DNA of 10,783 nucleotides from an uncultured Hungatella sp. (GTDB taxonomy: Bacteria; Bacillota; Clostridia; Lachnospirales; Lachnospiraceae), in assembly GCA_910577935.1 (NCBI GenBank), contig CAJTOT010000027.1, positions 43,533 through 54,315 on the forward strand. Reading direction: 5' to 3'. Positions 5,776 through 10,783 of this stretch are shown here, in pieces (position 1 is the stretch's first letter; every line of letters starts with the position of its first letter). A model generated the notes under the pieces. It was not told the DNA's origin and did not search any database. It worked only from the letters and a program-made list of their open reading frames with translations. The position numbers were made by a program, and so were the translations under genes.

Positions 5776-7461
5776 ATGAAAAAAGCAATGAATCAGTCAA
5801 CATTAAATCAGCTCTTAAACGGCATCTCCATCACGGCTCTTCTGCTGGTGGTGGCGCTTGTTCTGGTTTACTCCGGCATAAACGGCAAGGTAAAGCAGGC
5901 AAACCAGGACCGTTTCAACCTGACTTACAACGCGAACCGGTTTATGAACGGCTCTTCTTACCTCACCAACGAGGTGAGAGCCTACGCATCCACGGGAGAA
6001 AAGGAGCACTACGACAACTACTGGAACGAGATCAACAACTTAAAGAACCGGGACCTGGGCGTGGCTGCCATGCAGGAGATCGGGATCACGGACAGCGAGC
6101 AGGCCATGATTGACCAGATGTCCTCCCTGTCCAACAACCTGGTCCCCCTGGAGGAGGAGGCGATGAACCAGGTGCAGGAGGGGAAGATGGAGGAGGCTCT
6201 CAACTATGTGTACGGGGACGAGTACAACAGGGTCATCACCAATATCAATGCACTGAAGGAGCAGTTTCTGGACACCCTGGACCGGCGCACCCAGGCGGAG
6301 GTGGACACACTGGTGATGGAGTCCAATGTCGTCGAGGGAGTTATCTTTTTGGCCCTTGTGGGCGTGGGAATCCTGCAGGTGTGTGTTCTTCTGGTGACGA
6401 AAAAGAAGATTCTGAACCCTATCATAGCAGTGCGGGACCAGATGGGGGAGATCGCAGGCGGCAATCTCTCGGTGGAATTTCCCCTGGAACCGGATACCTC
6501 TGAGATCGGCATGCTGGTGTCTTCTATCCACGAGACCAAGAAAGAACTGAAAAAATATATTTCCGACATCGACCAGAAGCTCTCCCAGATGGCAAAGGGA
6601 GACCTGGATCTAACCATCGGCAGCAGCTACCGGGGAGATTTCCTTCCAATCCAGAAGGCCATGGCCCAGATTCTGGATTCCCTGAACAGCGCCCTGTTCC
6701 AGATCGACCAGACTGCCGGGCAGGTGTCTGAGGAGTCTGAGAAAATGGCTTCCGACGCCCAGCTCCTATCCAGCGGAGTGGTGGAGCAGGCGTCGGCGGT
6801 GGAGGAACTGTCCGCCAGCGTCCAGGCCCTGTCCTCCCAGGTGAGCAGCACCTCCAAAGACGCGGACAACGCCCGCCAGTCCTCCAAGGATGCGGCCCTG
6901 AAGCTGCAGATATGCAGTGAGAAGATGGGGGATCTGACCATCGCCATGGGGGATATCTCCAGGTCTTCCCAGGAGATCAGCGGAATCATCAAGACCATTG
7001 AGGACATCTCCTTCCAAACCAATATCCTGGCTCTCAACGCGGCGGTGGAGGCCGCCCGGGCGGGAACGGCGGGAAAAGGCTTTGCGGTGGTGGCCGATGA
7101 AGTCCAGAGCCTGGCCAACAAGAGCTCCGCGGCAGCCAAGGACATCGCGAAGCTGATCACCAGCTCCATGAAGCTGGTGGAGCACGGGACTACACTGTCC
7201 TCCGACACCACCAGGACTCTGGCCATGGGAGTGGAGGGGGCCAACCGGTCCACGGAGCTGGTGGAGAGGATCGCCGGTTCAGCCACGGAACAGGCTGAGT
7301 CCCTGAACCAGCTGACTCTGGGCATGAACCAGATCTCCGATGTGGTTCAGACCAATGCCGCCACGGCCGAGAAGTCATCTCTGACCGCCCAGGAGCTGAG
7401 GAACCAGGCCGAGGAGCTGAAGCGGTCTGCCCAGCGGTTTAAGCTGAGAAGAAGAGGATAG
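5776..7461 (+). CDS. Methyl-accepting chemotaxis protein
   Basis: 561 residues. The ATG at 5776 follows AGGAGG (5762-5767) by 8 bases. A cytoplasmic N-terminus leads into membrane segment 1 (about residues 17-35, ISITALLLVVALVLVYSGI). An extracellular, mostly helical ~150-residue sensor follows, resembling four-helix-bundle sensors; no Cache motif was recognised. Membrane segment 2 is residues about 188-208, ending in KKK. A HAMP domain (about 209-262) comes next, and then a second HAMP-like stretch (KLSQMAKGDLDLTI onward, about 265-318). The C-terminal coiled-coil signalling domain has the diagnostic hairpin tip, DISFQTNILALNAAVEAARAG from Asp410, where CheA and CheW bind. The protein signals ligand binding to CheA to steer swimming. 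No CheR-tether pentapeptide is seen at the C-terminus, which is basic (KLRRRG). The ligand is unknown; its place after the uronate operon hints at, but does not show, a sugar-acid ligand. Confidence 0.92.
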   Translation: MKKAMNQSTLNQLLNGISITALLLVVALVLVYSGINGKVKQANQDRFNLTYNANRFMNGSSYLTNEVRAYASTGEKEHYDNYWNEINNLKNRDLGVAAMQEIGITDSEQAMIDQMSSLSNNLVPLEEEAMNQVQEGKMEEALNYVYGDEYNRVITNINALKEQFLDTLDRRTQAEVDTLVMESNVVEGVIFLALVGVGILQVCVLLVTKKKILNPIIAVRDQMGEIAGGNLSVEFPLEPDTSEIGMLVSSIHETKKELKKYISDIDQKLSQMAKGDLDLTIGSSYRGDFLPIQKAMAQILDSLNSALFQIDQTAGQVSEESEKMASDAQLLSSGVVEQASAVEELSASVQALSSQVSSTSKDADNARQSSKDAALKLQICSEKMGDLTIAMGDISRSSQEISGIIKTIEDISFQTNILALNAAVEAARAGTAGKGFAVVADEVQSLANKSSAAAKDIAKLITSSMKLVEHGTTLSSDTTRTLAMGVEGANRSTELVERIAGSATEQAESLNQLTLGMNQISDVVQTNAATAEKSSLTAQELRNQAEELKRSAQRFKLRRRG

Positions 7462-7470
7462 AGGAGGCGC

Positions 7471-7561
7471 AGGGAGGCTGCCGCGAGATTGGGAAATTCT
7501 GTTTATTGCAGGGTTCTGCCATTTTGCTGCAGCCTCCTTGGCATATCAGGAAAGAGGGAGG
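7471..7561 (+). promoter_or_regulatory. Leader with competing hairpins that can hide the next gene's ribosome binding site
   Basis: The heptamer AGGGAGG occurs at 7471-7477 and again at 7555-7561, where it is the ribosome binding site of the ATP-grasp gene. Between them, CCTCCTT (7533-7539) can pair with either copy, with one G-U in each case. The upstream pairing extends to 11 bp (7471-7481 with 7529-7539, including a perfect 9-bp GGAGGCTGC/GCAGCCTCC) around a 47-base loop. The downstream pairing is 7 bp around a 15-base loop and would block translation. This is the layout of an anti-SD/anti-anti-SD switch. No known riboswitch class was recognised, and chance pairing of purine-rich sites remains possible. 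Confidence 0.45.
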
Positions 7562-7569
7562 TTAAGGCT

Positions 7570-8748
7570 ATGGCAGATGTATTCAGAATTCAGGAGCGGT
7601 TTGAAATGGTGGGCAGAGGAGTTGTTTACACGGTCAAAATCCCCCCAGGCGCGGAATTTCGCATAGGAGAGATTCTGTTGGACCTTCGGGGCAATCATTT
7701 TAAGGTTCAGGGAGCTGAGGAGATGCCCGGAAGAATTCCTTATGGAAATTTTGCGGATATGCCCACAGGAGTTGTACTTGAAGCTACAGACGGTGTCCAG
7801 GTGTCAGGAACCATTTTGGTGAGAGAATTGCAGAACATCAATTTCCTATTCTGCAATCACCCTCTGTACCAGCGAAGCGTTGATGAAGATTACGACGAAG
7901 AATATCAGGCGGCCAGCCTTCGCCATCCATGCGCTTTGTTCAGCTATGAAGATCTGGAGGAAGGAAAACTGTCCCTCCGGGGCGAGAGCATTTCAGGACT
8001 GACAATCTATCGCGGCTGGATGATGAAGCCGGAGCTGTACAGGACTTTTTACGCTCTGCTGGCTGAAAAGGGTATCCTATTGATCAACTCTCCGGACGAG
8101 TACCAGCGGTATCATCTGCTTCCGGGGTGGTACTCCGATTTCGCAGGCGAAACGGCAGAATCTGTCTGGGAGTCAGAGGGGAGCCTTGAAAACGCCATGT
8201 CCATGTCTGAGACATTGGAAGGGCCTTACGTTGTGAAGGACTATGTAAAAAGCAGAAAACATGAGTGGTATGATGCCTGTTTTATAGAAGATATCGCAGA
8301 CAGAGAACATGCCGCAGCCATAATCAATAATTTTATCAGCCGCCAGGGGGAGGGACTTGTGGGAGGCGTCGTCCTGAGAAGATTTGAGGCTCTCAGGCGT
8401 ATAGGATTCCATGAAAAGAGCAAAATGCCGCTGTCGGAGGAATACAGGGTGTTTGTCTGCGCGGGAAAAATAGCAGCCGTCGATAACTACTGGACAGGGG
8501 AGCATAAAGCAAAACTTGCCGACAGCGAGTATTTGTGGGTGGAGTCTGTTGCCAGACGGATCAGGAGCAATTTTGTCACAATAGATCTTGCCAGAAAGGA
8601 GGACAAAAGCCTGATGATCATGGAAATAGGAGACGGTCAGGTCTCCGGGCTGCAGCAGCTGGGGGCGGAAGCATTTTACAGAGGGCTGACTGAACTGGGA
8701 TTAAGAAGCCGAGGGGAAGGGACAGAGAAAACTTCCGGGAATTTATGA
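7570..8748 (+). CDS. ATP-grasp protein (R2K/DUF4343-like) with N-terminal EF-Tu domain-2-like barrel
   Basis: 392 residues from the ATG at 7570, preceded by GGGAGG (7556-7561) at 8 bases. The frame is open back to a TTG at 7489, but that extension has no equally good start. Residues 4-85 resemble domain 2 of EF-Tu: FRIQERFEMVGRGVVYTVKI, then FKVQGAEE, then GVVLEATDGVQVSGTIL. Residues about 90-375 match the R2K branch of ATP-grasp ligases: NHPLYQRSVDEDYDEEY, IYRGWMMKPE (Arg148), the nucleotide-side GPYVVKDYVKSRKHEW (Lys223), LSEEYRVFVCAGK, and a final MEIGDGQVSGL (Glu352) where metal-binding residues are expected. ATP-grasp enzymes join a carboxylate to an amine or similar group through an acyl-phosphate; the substrate here is unknown. 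It is probably cotranscribed with the next gene, 21 bp downstream. The ATP-grasp call is fairly firm; the EF-Tu-like call rests on motif reading. Confidence 0.75.
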   Translation: MADVFRIQERFEMVGRGVVYTVKIPPGAEFRIGEILLDLRGNHFKVQGAEEMPGRIPYGNFADMPTGVVLEATDGVQVSGTILVRELQNINFLFCNHPLYQRSVDEDYDEEYQAASLRHPCALFSYEDLEEGKLSLRGESISGLTIYRGWMMKPELYRTFYALLAEKGILLINSPDEYQRYHLLPGWYSDFAGETAESVWESEGSLENAMSMSETLEGPYVVKDYVKSRKHEWYDACFIEDIADREHAAAIINNFISRQGEGLVGGVVLRRFEALRRIGFHEKSKMPLSEEYRVFVCAGKIAAVDNYWTGEHKAKLADSEYLWVESVARRIRSNFVTIDLARKEDKSLMIMEIGDGQVSGLQQLGAEAFYRGLTELGLRSRGEGTEKTSGNL

Positions 8749-8769
8749 GAGGGAAAGAGGGGATATTTC

Positions 8770-10542
8770 ATGGAACAGTTGTCAATGGCGATTATAGGGA
8801 CAGGGCTTATGGGGCGGCAGTACGCCGGGATGATAAACAGCGGGGCGGTTCCTCACATGAGGCTTGGGGCAGTATGCTGCCGCAGCGATGAGGCATGCCG
8901 GTGGGCGGAGGAAACACTGGACAGAGAGGTATGGGTCTGCCGAAGCGCCCAGGAGCTGTACGGACATCCGGAAATGTATGACGGGATTCTCATCGTGACG
9001 CCCCACTGCAGTCACATGGAGCTGGCGGAGACGGCTTTCGGCCTGGGAAAGCATGTGTTTTGCGACAAGCCGTCCGGACTCTCCGTGGAGGAGGCCGGCA
9101 GGATGAACCAGGCGGCCGAAAGGAGCGGCAGGAAATTTGCCATAATGTTCCATCAGAGGCTGTACACCAAGCACAGGAGAATCAAGGAGATTATTGAAAG
9201 CGGGGAGATGGGTGAGATTCAAAGAATTTCCATGGAAAGCACAGAGTCATACCGTACCTGGACTTATCACTCTTCCGGCAGCTGGCGCAGCACCTGGAGG
9301 GGCGAAGGCGGCGGTGTCCTCATCAACCAGGGGCAGCATCTGCTGGACCTGTGGCAGTGGCTGTTCGGAATGCCGGAGGAAGTATACGGCCAGATTCAAT
9401 TCGGCAAGTACAACGATTTTGCCGTGGACGACGAGGCAGGCATTCTGATGAAGTACGGCAATGGGGTCACAGGCAGCTTTTTTGTGTCCACAGGTGAGGC
9501 GCGTGGGAGGGAACGGCTGGAGGTGACAGGGAGCAGGGCAGCCTTGCTTATGGAGGGGGACACCATCACTGTCTGGCGGTACTCCCAGGATTCCCGGGAG
9601 TACGGGAGAACTTCCGGATACAGAACCAGGGAAGGGCTGCTTTTTACAGAGACAAAAGAGACGTGGCCGGTGAAGAAGGATTATGAGCAGATGCTGGAGA
9701 ATTTTGCCCTGGCGGCCCTGGAGGGAGCGCCTCTCATCGCGCCGGGTGAGGAGGGATACAAGGCACTGGAGCTGGCCAACAGCGCCTATCTGTCTGCCTG
9801 GCTGGGAAGGCCGGTGCAGCTTCCCCTGGACGCCGGGCAGTATGAGGCGGAACTTAGGAAGAAGATGGAGGAGGAGAGACAAAGGGAGAGAGGAGAGTCA
9901 GGGGTGGAACTGCCAGGGGCCAGAGGAGAGTCAGGGGTGGAACTGCCAGGGGCCAGAGGAGAGTCGGGGGAGGAGCTGCCAGGGGCCAGAGGAGAGTCGG
10001 GGGAGGAGCTGCCTGGAGTCAGCGGCGATTTGGGCGGAGGGCTCGGACAGGCCCTGCAGTCTGTATCGCGGCCGCCGGCAAGGCTTACGACTTTGTGCTA
10101 CCTGGAGAGGGACGGCAGATACCTGATGCTTCACCGGGTTTCTAAAAAAGCGGATGAGAATAAGGATAAATGGATCGGCGTGGGGGGCCATGTGGAGGAG
10201 GGGGAGAGTCCTGAGGACTGTCTGCTTCGGGAGGTGAGGGAGGAGACAGGCCTGACTCTCACATCCTACAGATTCCGGGGACTGGTGACGTTTGTGTCAG
10301 ATGAGTGGGGGACGGAGTATATGTGCCTGTACACGGCGGACAAGTGGACAGGAGAGATGACAGAGTGCCGGGAGGGAACTCTTGAGTGGGTGGAGAAGGA
10401 GCGGATCTGCGAGCTGAATATATGGGAGGGGGATAAGGTGTTTTTTAGGCTGCTGGAGGAGGAGCGCCCCTTTTTTTCTTTGAAGCTTCGGTATGAGGGG
10501 GAGGTTTTGAGGGAGGTGGCGCTGAAAGGTGTGGCAATTTGA
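8770..10542 (+). CDS. Fusion of Gfo/Idh/MocA oxidoreductase and Nudix hydrolase
   Basis: 590 residues, far longer than either parent family. The ATG at 8770 follows AGAGGGG (8756-8762) by 7 bases. Residues 1-~360 are a Gfo/Idh/MocA NAD(P)-dependent oxidoreductase: Rossmann motif GTGLMG (residues 10-15), CDKPSG with Lys100 (the EKP-type motif), and GGGVLINQGQHLLDLW with His190. The position that is Asp in inositol dehydrogenase is Asn186, a variant also common in this family. Residues about 365-417 are a charged helix running into four 11-residue repeats. Residues about 433-580 form a complete Nudix domain (LTTLCYLERDGRYLMLHR, WIGVGGHVEEGE). Its Nudix box, Gly473 to Leu495, fits GX5EX7REUXEEXGU, with the REVREETGL core present. 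Nudix enzymes cut nucleoside-diphosphate-linked compounds. The substrates of both halves are unknown. The frame is continuous, so the fusion is visible in the sequence. Confidence 0.85.
   Translation: MEQLSMAIIGTGLMGRQYAGMINSGAVPHMRLGAVCCRSDEACRWAEETLDREVWVCRSAQELYGHPEMYDGILIVTPHCSHMELAETAFGLGKHVFCDKPSGLSVEEAGRMNQAAERSGRKFAIMFHQRLYTKHRRIKEIIESGEMGEIQRISMESTESYRTWTYHSSGSWRSTWRGEGGGVLINQGQHLLDLWQWLFGMPEEVYGQIQFGKYNDFAVDDEAGILMKYGNGVTGSFFVSTGEARGRERLEVTGSRAALLMEGDTITVWRYSQDSREYGRTSGYRTREGLLFTETKETWPVKKDYEQMLENFALAALEGAPLIAPGEEGYKALELANSAYLSAWLGRPVQLPLDAGQYEAELRKKMEEERQRERGESGVELPGARGESGVELPGARGESGEELPGARGESGEELPGVSGDLGGGLGQALQSVSRPPARLTTLCYLERDGRYLMLHRVSKKADENKDKWIGVGGHVEEGESPEDCLLREVREETGLTLTSYRFRGLVTFVSDEWGTEYMCLYTADKWTGEMTECREGTLEWVEKERICELNIWEGDKVFFRLLEEERPFFSLKLRYEGEVLREVALKGVAI
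9889..10020 (+). repeat. Four tandem 33-bp repeats within the fusion-protein linker
   Basis: Units begin at 9889, 9922, 9955 and 9988, each encoding RGESG[V/E]ELPGA or a close variant. Units 1 and 2 are identical. Unit 3 differs from unit 2 by three bases (two silent, one Val to Glu). Unit 4 adds three more changes in its last third (two silent, Ala to Val). A decayed start of a fifth unit (SGDLGG) may follow. The 33-bp period keeps the frame, so copy-number change would alter only linker length. The acidic, Gly/Pro-containing sequence is probably disordered. Confidence 0.95.
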
Positions 10543-10610
10543 CGAGAGGTGTTGTAGAATAAAAATATCAGAGGCTATTTTCAGATATACAATTAGGAAA
10601 AGGTGAAAAA

Positions 10611-10783
10611 ATGATCCGGTCGAATTTTTCAGATAAGATAGAAATCGGCGGTTTAGAGATTGAATCTACAAATGTTATAACTGGTGATAAGAACATGAAA
10701 CGTTATTTATATTATCAGTTAAAAATGAGTATGGCAAGAGCAAAGAAAATTGATATTATCGTATCGTTCCTTATGGAATCCGG
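10611..10783 (+). CDS. N-terminal fragment of a PLD-like/DUF3427-type helicase or nuclease (3' end outside window)
   Basis: The frame is open from the ATG at 10611 to the window end (57 complete codons). AAGGTG (10600-10605) lies 5 bases upstream. The segment IESTNVITGDKNMKRYLYYQ followed by LKMSMARAKKIDIIVSFLMESG resembles the start of proteins with an N-terminal phospholipase-D-like nuclease domain, usually followed by a superfamily II helicase and a DUF3427 region. The diagnostic HKD and helicase motifs would lie beyond the window, so the assignment is from memory of the family only. Composition is unlike the genes before it: 56 G+C in 173 bases (32%), with many AT-ending codons. That suggests a horizontally acquired, possibly defence-related gene. 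No convincing promoter was found in the 68-bp gap before it. Confidence 0.55.
   Translation, partial: MIRSNFSDKIEIGGLEIESTNVITGDKNMKRYLYYQLKMSMARAKKIDIIVSFLMES

Noticed and set aside
6627..7325. Antisense open frame (232 codons) across the chemotaxis signalling domain
   Set aside because: It is a Ser/Ala-rich shadow of the receptor's coiled coil with no family resemblance.
7489..7569. N-terminal extension of the ATP-grasp protein from a TTG codon
   Set aside because: The ATG at 7570 has a better-spaced ribosome binding site and starts directly at the EF-Tu-like domain; the extension is Cys-rich and unlike a known signal.
9683..10126. Arg/Trp-rich frame overlapping the fusion-protein linker
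   Set aside because: Its repeats are only the 33-bp units read in another frame; the oxidoreductase-Nudix frame has motifs on both sides.
10565..10588. ATATC/GATAT inverted repeat before the last gene
   Set aside because: Only five pairs and no U-tract, in AT-rich DNA; too weak to call a terminator or attachment site.

Overview
The window looks like a chromosomal segment of a Gram-positive anaerobe of the class Clostridia, probably Lachnospiraceae. This is inferred from strong AGGAGG-type ribosome binding sites, a PPi-type phosphofructokinase, clostridial-type KDG kinases and the protein flavour overall. All recognised genes lie on the + strand. Most of the window is fairly GC-rich. The last ~240 bases turn sharply AT-rich (56 G+C in the 173 bases from 10611 by hand count, 32%), suggesting the edge of a transferred region.

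Region 1 (1-5586) is a hexuronate / 2-keto-3-deoxygluconate (KDG) module. It starts with the tail of a UxaA-family (altronate/galactarate) dehydratase, which makes a keto-deoxy sugar acid. An IclR-family regulator follows. Then a textbook sigma-A promoter (TTGACA-17-TAATAT) with two tandem TCGT-N4-ACGA operator-like boxes drives a likely four-gene operon: KDPG aldolase (eda), KDG kinase (kdgK), a second divergent PfkB-family kinase, and a phosphofructokinase whose active-site residues (Asp118, Lys144) mark it as PPi-dependent. A rho-independent terminator closes the operon. KDG is phosphorylated to KDPG and cleaved to pyruvate and glyceraldehyde-3-phosphate. The reversible PPi-PFK could then supply hexose phosphate from trioses, which cells growing on uronates need. 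That last step is inference.

Region 2 (5587-7461) is a single methyl-accepting chemotaxis protein with its own candidate promoter, two membrane segments, a HAMP domain followed by a second HAMP-like segment, and a complete signalling hairpin.

Region 3 (7462-10542) is a tight two-gene unit. The first gene encodes an EF-Tu-domain-2-like barrel fused to an R2K-type ATP-grasp ligase. The second encodes a Gfo/Idh/MocA oxidoreductase fused to a Nudix hydrolase through four 33-bp tandem repeats. The leader before the ATP-grasp gene holds an AGGGAGG / CCTCCTT / AGGGAGG arrangement that can form two mutually exclusive hairpins, one of which buries the ribosome binding site. These fusions and the possible RNA switch are the least ordinary parts of the window.

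Region 4 (10543-10783) is the AT-rich start of a protein resembling the N-terminal PLD-like part of DUF3427-type helicase/nuclease proteins, cut by the window end. No tRNA, rRNA, CRISPR array or insertion sequence was seen.
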